The notes beneath the pieces were generated by a model. That model was not told where the DNA came from. It saw only the letters and a list, made by a program, of their open reading frames with translations, and did no database searches. A stretch of DNA of 64,000 nt, from contig CM060850.1 of assembly GCA_030737835.1 (NCBI GenBank), positions 14,396,668-14,460,667 on the forward strand, read 5' to 3'. Position 1 is the first letter of the stretch. Every line of letters starts with the position of its first letter. The position numbers were made by a program, and so were the translations under genes. Origin of the DNA: Acorus gramineus (lineage: Eukaryota; Streptophyta; Magnoliopsida; Acorales; Acoraceae). Below, piece after piece: positions 9,146-20,800 of the stretch.

Positions 9146-12100
9146 ATGACCTCCAGACTCCTCTCCTTCCCAACAATGGCACTCCACAAACCCCTCCCTC
9201 TCCCTCTCCATCATCGCCGACCGAACCTTTCCCCCTCCCTTCAATGGAGGACGACGAGTAGGACCACCAGGCCAAGCCGCCTCAGAATCCGCGCCGCCGC
9301 GACCGACGACGGCGACCGGTGGGTCGCGCCGCGCGCGGATCTCGCCGAGAAGGTCCTGAGGACGATCGCGGGCGCCACGTCGAGCCCGGTAGGGCAGTTC
9401 GTGGCATCCCCCCTCACCTTCCTCCATTCGGTGGATCCCAGGATCAAATTGGTACGCAAGCTTGCTCCATTCGATGATTGTTTGATGGGCTCGCGCATTT
9501 GTTTCTATGGATGTGATGATTGGTTGAACTTTGAAGTACATTATACTTGCGGAAAATTGGTTTTTTTGGATGGCAATTTATGCGCTTGATAGTTCTTCAG
9601 TAATTTGTTTAGTTGAAATTCAATCCAATTTTTTTTTTTTTTTTTGATCCCTTATTTTTTATGTTCCTGAAAATATCAAGCACTTATATTTTTTTCTAGG
9701 TCCTTCCGTCCAAATACGGCCGGCATGTGCAAGTTACTTAACGATGTACAAGTGAAGATTAACATTGTACGAGATTGAACAACGTACATAGATGCATAAT
9801 AATTTACGTGGTTGACAGAACAACATAGGTGGGATGAATAACAGTGTATGATTTAACAATATACATAATATGCAAAATGGGATGAATCATGGAAATGAGA
9901 TGGAAGTACCTAGAAAATATGTAATGGACAATTTAGCGTGTTTTCATATGCTAAAAAAGTTGAGGAACCTGAAAAAAATACCTGGAATCCCTTTTTTGTA
10001 TTTAGGTCCATGAAAAATGTTATTCTGAGTGAATGGGTTGATTCGCTGTGTCACATATTTATTTATCTGATGCATCAAGTGTATTGGATCATCAAATGAA
10101 TGAATTTGATTTAACCAAATCATAGGGCTTTTGCTCAATGCATGAAGTTAGCAATCAGCATATATGAATGGATTTTTATAAACATGCATTTGACAAATAA
10201 GTAATTTAGAAGTATTTGAATCATGGAAAATTATTATTTTTAATAAGTTATTCAGAGTTCAAATGTTCAGATCATCTATTTGAATGCTGGTTAGATTCTT
10301 CCTTAAAGGTAGTTTTTTTTTAAAAAATTACACAGATTAGAGCCTCATGTGAAACATTATATATGCTATTAGACAGTGCATTTATACTTGTATTACTAAT
10401 AATCTAATGAACTTGGAAGACAGTATATTGACCATGGTCATGTTATTTCAGGAAGAAAACAATTTCATTTTATTCTGCACTTTCAGGTATGGCTTTTGTC
10501 TCTTGTTCTCTTGCCGGCAAGATCACATATCATTATGCGATTTGGGTTAGTCATGTTCTTGGCTCTTCTGTCAACTTGGATTCTTCCAACTCATGTCTGG
10601 AAGGTATGTTAATCATTTTGTTTTTATTTACCATTCTTTTTGGACCCACCAAATTGTTTACTTGAATGCCTTTCCTACATGTGCCATTATAAATACACAT
10701 GTATATTTGCGAGATTTGTCTTATATACAAGATTTGCATGACCCGTATATTACGAATATATTCAATGATTGGCTGCTTATTAGAATTTAAGCATGTTATT
10801 GATGATTTTCTCTGGCTATATGTAGGATCAATTGGGCAGAGCATCTTTGCTTTCAGGAGTTCTGTTTCTTATGCTGAGTTTGGGTTCTGATGGTGTTCCT
10901 CCAGTTGTCCAATTAAGGACCCCTCCACCGGCTGTTGTTGGATTGCCGAATGTTCCTTCATCCTTGGGAGGTTACTCATATCTAGTTATGAAGTTAGGAC
11001 CACTTCAGTTTACAAGGAAAGGATTGTCAGTGGCCAGCACATCCGCTTGTTTATCCTTCATTGTATGTTTTTATTTAAATGGGATTTTGTACAACTCTTT
11101 GCTTGCTCACAAATTTTTTTTAAAGCATGCATCAACACCATTGTTTATGAGATACAGTTTTTAGTGTCATCTTTTTAACATGACATAATAAGTATGTAGT
11201 GATATCTTGGTTGTTTAGAGAATAAGTAATTCCCGTACAATATAGAACTTAATCATGGTTGACTCTTTTATGATTTATTTGTTTGAGCTTTACCCACTGT
11301 ACTATGCAAGCAAGATTTTGAACTTAGTCAATCTTTAACTTGTTGTTTCTCCTTCATTGTGATTATGAATCCTATATATTGCAAATAGCTGTTTGAGGAC
11401 TTCCTTTGATATCTCTTTCTTGATGTGAAAGATCTTCCAAAGTGCGAGTCTTTGTTTGACGACAACAACACCTGAGCAAATTGCATCTGCCTTACGGTGG
11501 TTTATGTTCCCTTTGACACTCATTCGGGTTCCCGTAGCAGAAATCACACTCACTCTACTACTTTCATTGAGGTTTATCAGTCTCGTATTTGATGAGGTGA
11601 GCTACTAATGGCTTTCATGGAATTTTTCAGACAATCTTGAAGATTTTCAGAACATATGATGTACATTGGAACAAAAATTCCTCTGGTTTTGTAGCTTGAC
11701 ATTATAACTTCAGCTATTCAAAGTCTAATGTATATTTAATTTGAAATTTGCAATCTTCCAGGTTCGGAATGTTGCTTTGGGAATTGTGACGCGAAGAATA
11801 CATTGGAATCAGTTGTCAATAATGGAAACAGTAGATAGTAAGTATATGCTATCATTAATTCTAACCAAATTGCATTATTTGTGCTTTCTTTTTGTCACTG
11901 ATGTATCCTTCCTGCTGATAAATTGTCTTTTGCAGTTTTCTTCATGTACAAACATGAATGTTCATGTGTTTATGGTCACAGGATTGCTTCTTTTTGTTGC
12001 ATGAATCTCATTGCTGAATCCATTGCATATTTGTCTGAATGTTCTTCTTGCTGATGATTTGTCTTTTTGCAGTTTTCTTCATGTACATACGCCGAATCTT

Positions 12101-13477
12101 TAAAAACATATTCAACCATGCTGAGCAAATATCTCAGGTTGTCTATTGGTTTTCTTTCTTATTTCAATACTCTCATGATCTATTATGTTGGACCTTTTTT
12201 ACCTGTTTAATAAGTAGCTCCATTTTATTATTCATTTGAGTTTTTTCAGCATTGACAACTAAACTCCTTCCTTTGTAGCATTAAGAACAATGTCCCGGAT
12301 GAATTGTACTAGATAAGAAGGTTTCTTCTATTTGTTCTTTTGCATGGTGTGTGAGACATTTCCATATAGTTCATTAGAACCATTAGTTGAGAGACTGTAG
12401 ATATCTCAATAAATATATCCATGGGCAGTTTCTCTGGAAAAAAAAAAAAAATCTCTAACCTAGCTAATTGAGATGTATATAATGGACAGCCATTCATATA
12501 AATGTGAAACTCTTTGAAGCGTGGGCCTCCTTAATGCCTGGTGTATTCTAAAAAAAGAAGATAAAAATAAGTTGGTGAGACTGGTGTGTCACTGGACAGG
12601 CATCTTCTTCAATCTGCTCCTTTACGTGTTAGGATGGCCCAGCTAATATGTGCTGGGGGGGTTTTTTTTCCTTTGAAACTAATTTGTGCTGGGGGATTGA
12701 TTGAAGGTAAAAAAAATACTCTTCTCAACGGTTGAAGAAATTTTAAATAACATCAAGATCTTATTGGTGTAATTTTGATCTAGGTTTTCCATTCGGATTG
12801 TGTGGGTTTGTCCTGCATTTTATTTTCTGAATTTTGTGTATTTTGTTTTTTGGTGGCTTGGCCTTATGACTTGTCATAAAGAATAATCTTGGTAATAATC
12901 CTGTCTTGCTGATCAATTGCTTATAAGGTTGAGATTCAGATAATAACTAAAAGAAATGTATCTGATAGAAGGGCTTTTAATTACGACGACAGTTTGTCCT
13001 TGAAGAATTTCCCTGTTGTGACAACCTTGCTCTCCTTTTATTTTCCAGTTGTATTTGTCTACTCCTGATTATTTTTGCAAATCATATGCTCTTTATATTC
13101 TTTGGTACTTACCAATAAAACTCTAATTTTATCTATGTCATGATATTCACGTCAGACTATATTTCTTGATTATAACTTACATTGATCTCCATAGCTCCAG
13201 ACTCCTCCAGGACAGGTTATGCTGAAACATGGTGTTTATTTAGTTGAAATGCTTGCCACTAATCAAATGTTCTTTTAATTGTCAGAAAATTCTATTATTC
13301 GTAGTTATTGGATTTCTTTGGCAGGCAATGATTGTTAGGGGCTTTCCTGGTGATAGTAACAGACACAAGATTTATATCTTCTTGGACTCATCTTTTGGGA
13401 TAGCAGATATCATTTCTTTGTTCTGCCTTTTTGGACTAATTGGAGCTGCAGTCTTGTCTGAAGTTTACATTCCTTGA
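9146..13477 (+). CDS. ABCI12: ABCI12, plastid EcfT-like transporter subunit
   Basis: Seven coding exons: 9146-9451, 10487-10603, 10826-11062, 11432-11596, 11762-11837, 12073-12137, 13325-13477. All introns are GT-AG and phases are consistent, giving 372 residues. Residues 1 to about 50 are rich in S, R, L and P with few acidic residues, like a chloroplast transit peptide. Hydrophobic segments follow in exons 2, 3, 4 and 7. Exon 7 opens with AMIVRGFPG (residues 323-331), corresponding to the Arg-Gly coupling motif of EcfT proteins. From memory, the exon 4-7 protein closely follows Arabidopsis ABCI12. In the family this is the integral T subunit of a prokaryote-type ECF/ABC module in the plastid envelope, working with ATPases such as ABCI10/11 in metal or cofactor homeostasis; the substrate cannot be told from sequence. 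The first ATG was chosen because it precedes the transit peptide; a second Met lies at residue 11. Confidence 0.93.
11931..11962 (+). promoter_or_regulatory. Duplicated exon-6 splice acceptor in ABCI12 intron 5
   Basis: TTTTGCAGTTTTCTTCATGT occurs here and again at the true exon 6 boundary (12073). Words before it (CTGATAAATTGTC against CTGATGATTTGTC) also match. The upstream copy is followed by ACAAACATGAATG and diverges from the exon after about 16 bases, so use of this acceptor would alter the protein. Confidence 0.55.
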
Positions 13478-13479
13478 TA

Positions 13480-16400
13480 CATTAGTGGTTTTTTGTAAGT
13501 CTTCCGTTAACATTATTATTTTTAGGATTTTGCTTTAAGAACTATAACTAGATGATGTTAATAATTCCCGCAGATAATTTATCATCACCTTACTTGGATC
13601 TAAAACAAAAATCAGCCTTTGCAATTATGGATATTCCTAGTTACACAAATTCTTGCAGATAATTTATTCTTGGAGATAATTTGGAATTGTATCATTGTCC
13701 TTTGTACTTTTGGGTTTTTGACATTTGTAAATAGGGAGGCCCTTCATCTCCTTTTTGGGTGCCCTGTTTTCCTGCTTTTCTTGGAAAGTGACATTTCGCA
13801 ACTTTCATCAGAATTTTTTTTTCAGCTCTTGCTTCCATTCTCCAACCAGAGATTTTTCACATGGCTGATTCCAAATGTGCCTTGTCATGAATTTTGAGCT
13901 ATCTTTAGTATGAAACTGGTCTTCATTAGTTCTGGGCGTTTTCGTTTGTTGCTTTTGCTTTCTTCAATTTGCATTTTGGAAATATAACTAGCCCTGCTAT
14001 ATATTTTATTTCTTTTATGACAGGGATCATTTTTGTAGCACAATATGAAAATGGAACCAGTATCTAGATTCATCTGCCTCTGTGTTGTTGCCTTCATAAA
14101 TAGTGTTTTTGCCACAGTTTCTTCCTCAATCGTCATTCTATTTTTATTTGTGTGGTTGATATCTACCTGAAGAGTTTTTCTTTAAGAACACCTCATTCTT
14201 CATTCTTTGTGATCAACCAAAAGAAAATATTGCACGTCATAGGGTGGTATCCATGAGCTGAATGAATCTTTTAATTTGGTACTATTATAAAAACCCATAT
14301 AAATTTTTTTTTATCGTCCTCCTATATTAGGTGTCACAAACATCAGGTTAATAGTTCCTTTCCAATTTCTCCTATCGACCATTTCTTCCTCCTCTAATGT
14401 CGAAAAACTTAACAGTGAAATGATATTACACCTGTCCAGATTCTCTCTGAAATGTTCAGCCAATGATGGGTTCTCTCTAAACCAACAATGGATCACACCC
14501 AAAATGATTCTACCTCAGTCTATGAGAGCTTGGTTGTGCTAATGTATAGTGAATTTGAAGTTTCATGGATTCTCTATTGAATGCAGGTGAGGAGTTAAGT
14601 GGCCGGGGATGGAATTGAGATCCTCAATCATGGAGCAGTAAAATCAGACGAGTTTTCATTCAAAGAAATAAAAGTCAGACGTGTATCCCTTTCTTAAGGG
14701 CAGTTTGTGAGCTCATTAGTTCCTGACGATTATCAAATAGGGCTCAGATTGGCAACAATGAAAAAAATGTTGCAGAAGGAAAGAAGCATCTCATATGAGT
14801 TGACCAGGATATATGAATTTGCCTGGTAGCACTATCTTCTAATCAAGTTGTCCTGCAACTCCCACCATTGGCTTTAACTAAATCTCTCAAGGTAACCATA
14901 AGATATGAAAGGTTAAATAATTTAAGGTTTTCTTTCTTAGATTCTGTTTGTTGTGGGTATTCCAAACAAACCATAAAATCCACATTGCAATGGCTGTCAT
15001 ATCCACGTCTAGTGGAAACCCTGAGGAAGTATAATGTTATGGAAGAAAAACAAATTCTTACTCGTACAGTCGTACTGAATACTGATGTTAAATTTTGGGT
15101 CAAACTAGCTGTCTTCACATATATTTTCTTGGTTTTTGTGTATTGTAGAACCCTATTCAATTGGATGACCCAAGATGGTGGGGCTGTTCAATATTTTATC
15201 TGGTGGGATAATCAGGTATATCCTTGAATTATATTTTCTGATGGAAATTGTAATTTGATATCTTAGTTTCTTTTCATGCTTGCATTCATTTCATTTTTGT
15301 GGTTGGAGATGAAACTTCTACCCCATGTAATAGTTGAACTTGTATCATCTTCAGGATTACTTTCTTTGAAATAATTCTTATTCTACCATCAAACTGCAGG
15401 TGCAAGGGATTTATAGAGCTTCTCGATACTTCTTCGAACCTGAAGTAACTCACAAGAGAAGATACTCTTAGGTCTGCTCATCACATAATACCATATATTT
15501 ATGTAGACAAATAACCATAGGGTAAGATACAATTCATGTGCCTTAAATTTTTCCACGACAGGACATGATGGCCCCTGTGCCGGGCATAACCATTTTTGTA
15601 AGTCTATTCATATTCTGGGCATGCGATAAAAGCAACCAGATAAGTGAAGTGTATCCTTTGTGAATGAGACGAGAAAAATGGTTTTCCCAAAACCACTTGA
15701 AACAAGTTGACTTGTGTGAAACACTATGGCCATACAGGCAAAAAATCTGTAGTCCAATTTGACCCTGGAAGACACAGAGAGAGGGATATATAGAAGGGTG
15801 TGTTTCGGAGGGGTATGAATGAAAGGAAGTAAGAGAATTCAGGTCCAAGGGAAGATAGACGTAAAAAATCCCTTTTACAATAATTATGCACGTGAAGGAA
15901 AGTGTGAATCCCTTAATTTTCTCTATAGAAAATTAATTTTTTACTCATTTTCTTTAATAAGACAAAAAAAATCTTTTTTTTTTTACGCAATTCGCGGGAA
16001 TAGTTTTGCAATAGTCTTTTAGTAAGGTATATATCTAATTAACTTGTTCCCTTCATATACGGTGTGACATTGGATTATTCGCTCTTGATAACTATACTGA
16101 TATAGATAACAATTCAGGTTGAATAAATAAATTTTTGTTTGGTTGTCTTTTCTGTTATTCTCATTGAAAAATGTAAAAATGATTTTTTTGTTGTTTGGTT
16201 TACTTTGGATAAAATGATGATAAATGGTTGATAAGGGATGAATAAGAGTTTATGATTTTTTAAATAACAACTATATCCCCAGGGAATAATGTGAGAGATG
16301 TATGACTGATTTGATAGATGTGAAAGTTTTTGTAATCTGTGTGAGACTATTAGGTGAGATAATTTTTTTAAAATGACAGAGAAGGGTATTTTTATCTCTA

Positions 16401-17803
16401 ACATTTTTTTAGAATAGTTATCAAGCATTATCTTAGCTTATCCAGACATAACTATTATAGTTTATTTTATAAAAACAAACAATTTTTTTAAATTATTCTC
16501 ATGTATTCTTTCTTATTCTCTCCTAGTGTTCCGTGCCATGGGGGGGGGGGGTGTCACAAAGGTATATGCCTGGTTAATTTTTTTCATATTTGTTAAAAAT
16601 GAGTAAATTCAATTCGACATTAAGGTATATATATTTTTCATTAAATATATACCTAATAGAACATGTTTACTATTTAAAACAAAAAAAACGCATACTACAT
16701 GCAGATCTATCCCACAAACTTAACATTATTCTTTATTGTTTGACAAAATTTAGTTTTTCTAGTGGTCAAATGAAAAAATTTTAGTTTTCACACATTTTTC
16801 ATTATTTTCAATCACACACACATTTTGAGTGACCATCATTTTTTCCTGAAAAATTGGATTTTATTTATGAACATTTCCTATCCATTTCAATGAACTTTAA
16901 TCAGACATGATAAGATAATAATATATGAACAGATGATATATCTGCCTGCACCTATGGGCCCAGGTGCTTGTGGTGTGGTGAGTGGTTTTATTTATAAATG
17001 GGTGCAACTACTCCCACCCACCAACTTATCAATCCCACCACCCAAATTTTATTTTGGGTGGTGGGATTGACAAACTAGGAAGGGGGAGAGGAATAGAGAG
17101 AAGGGGGGTTGGAGGAGGATGGTGGCGGTGGGTGGAGATGGTCGGAGAGGTGGCAGGCAAAGGCAGAGCATATAGAGAAAGAGAGAGGGGGGGAGGGTGC
17201 CCTCTCCGCCCTGCTGCCCTCTCCGCCCTGCTGCACCTTTCCCGACCCTCCCTCTCTTTCTCTCTCCCTCAATATTTCCCCTTTCTTTCTCTTTCTCTTT
17301 CTCATTCTACTTCACCTCTACCAGCCACCTCTCCAGCCGTCACGGTCTCCGGCCACCCCCCTTTCACCCCTCCTCTTTCTTTTCCAATCCCATTTTCTTT
17401 TTTTTTTCACTCCCCCTTTCATTCTCACCATCCAAGATATCTTTATTTTAGATGATAGGATTTTGGCAAGTTGACTAACGAGAATAATTATTTTTTTAAA
17501 AAATTAGATCAAATCATGCATTGATTGTGTTTTGATTTCCATGTTTAATCGAAAACTTTGACACGAAACCAACACTCTTCACACAACAATTCCATCCACA
17601 GAGACCACGGACCTCCCAGCAATCAGCAATCAGATGATTTCAACCGTGATCTCAACCGTCCATTTCCTTTCCCCTCTAAAAAATGACACCGAACGTTATC
17701 GGTCGCTGTAAAGCATGTAATAAAAAAATAAAAAATAAAAAATAAAACAAAAACTCTAGTTTTAATTTTTTTCTTGGGAGACAAGCCGACGCCAAAAACA
17801 GAA
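13480..17803. other. Downstream/intergenic interval between ABCI12 and the carrier gene
   Basis: The ABCI12 3' UTR probably occupies the first part. The rest is AT-rich with T runs, a G10 homopolymer at about 16,541-16,550 and a perfect 18-bp-arm hairpin at 17,029-17,070. At 15,100-15,475 there is exon-like sequence with a GT...AG pair, but no frame that I recognise. I find no supportable gene. Confidence 0.45.
17029..17070. repeat. Perfect hairpin, 18-bp arms, 6-nt loop
   Basis: TCAATCCCACCACCCAAA (17,029-17,046) is followed after six bases by its exact reverse complement (17,053-17,070). It lies about 0.8 kb upstream of the carrier start codon. It may be a small remnant of a foldback element; no TSD was found. 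Confidence 0.7.

Positions 17804-17836
<33 letters not shown>
17804..17836. repeat. (GA)n microsatellite in the carrier 5' leader
   Basis: An uninterrupted AG/GA run lies about 50 bases before the carrier ATG. GA-rich leaders are common in plant genes and can bind GAGA-binding BPC factors. Any regulatory role here is inference. Confidence 0.7.
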
Positions 17837-17839
<3 letters not shown>

Positions 17840-17884
17840 CGCTGTTAAAAATTGTTCTCTTGCGTTTTAGATTTTCGAAAGGAC

Positions 17885-20800
17885 ATGGATTCTTCTCGTT
17901 CCGGAGGAGCTCAAGCGTTCGCTCAAACGGAGATTAACTGGGACAAGTAAACGATTTTTTCAGCACCTATTTTTTTTATTCTTTTTTTTTTTTGGCTTGA
18001 ATTCTTGGTCGGAATGATTGGTTTCTTGAACTGGGTCGTCTTTGGTTTGGGGAGTTTGGGTTTCGTTGGTTCGAATGTTGATTGATTTTGACTTGGGTTC
18101 TTGTAAATGATGATTTTTTTTTTTTGTGGGGTTGATGTTATGTTATGGAATTGTTCGTGCTTCATGGATTTCTGAATTGGGTTTTGTTCGTTATTTGTTT
18201 TCTGATTGGTTTGAAGTGTTATTTTTGGTTGTTTTGAAAGATTGATTATGTTGTTGATTGGATTGATGGATGTGAATCAAGAATAGAGCGACAAGAGGGA
18301 TAGCATTTAGACATTTGAACTGATCCATTGTGTGTATTTTTTTTCCAATGCACTTGCTAAAGAATGAAAATGGTGCCTTGTGTGGTTTTTGCATTCTTTG
18401 TGAAGAATTCTTGCTAGGGTTCTAAAGTAGTGTTTGGAACCAATTACCCTAAAAAATCAAGGCCAATGCTTTAGAGATTAAAATCCTAAAGTTAGTGTTT
18501 GGAGATAATTATTATTGTTACAGGGAAATCATATTGAATTGGGATTGTTTGGCTGTACTAAAGCGAAAATTTTGACCAATTGAATTCCCAAATAGTAAGA
18601 AATTCTGCATATTTTGTCCAATTGAATGTCAAAACTGGGGTTGCTCCGAGTTTTGAACTGGGAATCAGATATGGAATCGAGGCTGTTGTGATTGAATGGA
18701 GACTGGCAACAATATAGATAGAAATGAGGTTTGAAAGTCATAGAAGAGAAATAGGTGATGTAGGATATTGTGATAAGGAGAGATTGAAGACTCTTCTATG
18801 AGTAAATAAGAGGGATGAACAACACAGAAATGTTAACAGCTATTTCATAGGTTGATGAGTGCCAGGGAAATGTCATGCTCTTATGATTGAAAGTAAAAGG
18901 GTTCACTCCTTAAAGGTTTATGGTCATTAAAGTTGCAATCGACAGTTCATGATGTGGTAGTTGTCACGTAATTGTTCTAATGCCTAATATTGTGCCCTAG
19001 GAAGAAGCATTGAGCCAATTGTGTTGAAAACTTAACGAACTAATGGAAGAAAATAGAGAAAGTTCATTTCAAATAGCTAAGGGAGTGGAGATACCAAGTG
19101 AGGTTGAATATAATCAGGTCAAGTTGTTATATCAAGTGCACACGTTTAGATCAGGTTAAAAAAATAAAAATAAAAATTATGCCACCACAATATGGCATTA
19201 GTAAGTTGACTATAGTGAGAAGATGTTTTATTTTTGAGAATTGGTGTTCCCAGGGATTGATTTTCTGACCTCCTTTTCGAAGAAGAGGGGGGCAGGGGTG
19301 CTAACAAGCTAACTAAAGCTCGGTTCCCTGTGTGAAGATGTTGAGCAATAGGAACTGTGTTGTTTAATGAAAGACCAAACTCTTAATAAGTATTGAATGG
19401 GTTTAGTGTGGTAATTCAATCCAATCCCATAAAGGCTTGATGTAACTGGTGTAATGTCCAATTGGAAAATTCATAGAGAATATTGAGTAAAATAAATCTT
19501 TGGTTGGTGAAGATTTTGCTTGAGTGTTGGATCCAAATGTTAATGAGCGATGACATTTAGCTAATGAAAACTAATGCTAAGAATGATTATGTTGGCCAAT
19601 AGACAAAAATGAAAATGGAATTGATGAAGTAAATATATATGGTCAACGTGCATATGAAAACAAAGTCAGGGGATGAGCAACAAAGTTTGGGCCCCTTTAA
19701 TATAAAGGCTAGTGAAAGGGGTATTGTGGGTATCATATTTTGAAGTTTGTATGACAAGTATACGGTATATGGTAGGGGTTCCCTGTGGTAGCATTTGTGT
19801 ACATTCGTAAATCATACAAAATAAGTACAATAAAAATATGGTGATAATTATACTATTTTCTAAATATATTCTGATCATTATCATGATAAATACATGTAAA
19901 GACTAGGGATCCTTTTCATATGTACTCCTCATAAATCCAATTTTGATATCCAATTAAAATTTCAGTGCAAAAATCCCCCCCACCTCTGAAAGTTTTTAAG
20001 TCAGTGTAATCGTACCCCTCCATCACATGTTTTTTCTAGCCTTGGCTCAACCATGGTTACTTGGTTTAACTAGACGTAAGTCACTTGGATTCCCTCCCTC
20101 AAACACTTCGTGTCAAACAGGACACCATCGCCTTCTTCTCTGCTGCTAGGCACATTGGACCCTTTGAGCATTCCATGGTTGTCTTCATATTCTTCATAAC
20201 CATCTTGGGCCTGAGCCTACTGCTTCCTCCGCATCTCCTCTTCAATGATATCGTCGCCTCACTCTCTACTAGCTCCATGTCCTTCTGCTGGTTGGAAGTC
20301 CTTGGGGGCATCACCGCATTATGGGTCTTGCAGTGCTCTGGCAACAACAACTCAAGGAACTCTATTGTGAAGTGGATGAACTCTCCCCTCCCCCCCAATG
20401 AAACCATCCCCTTACCAAGTTTCGCAAATTCTAAAAGGGTTGGACATTGTAAGCAACACCTTGTTGTCAAGGTGGGTCAACAAAAAACTGGAAACCGCAA
20501 AACTTGGGGTGCTCCTTTTGTTAACAAACACAATATCACCTGTAATCATAGTTCAAAGTGGTATGTGCGCCCACACATGCAGATGTGCGCTCCGCGCCGT
20601 GTCGCCCAAATGCGGTCATGTGCGGACATATGCGGCCATGTGTGACCAGGTGTTAGAACCCAGTTCAAATGGGGTTCAATGACCTTAGGTTCGAATGGGC
20701 CATATACATTTTTTTTTATTTTAAAAAAAGTACAATGTGTGGCCGCATGTATCGTACATGCGGGTACTGTATGCGGACCCCACCTTAGATGGGGTCCGCA

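Noticed and set aside
15100..15475. Extra downstream exons of ABCI12 or a separate small gene
   Set aside because: There is a plausible GT...AG pair, but the ABCI12 frame already ends at 13,477 as expected for the family, and the frame here matches nothing I know.
20085..20546. Overlapping 120-186-codon frames on both strands in carrier intron 1
   Set aside because: Both strands are open and neither translation shows a family motif; position inside an intron next to a MITE suggests repeat debris.
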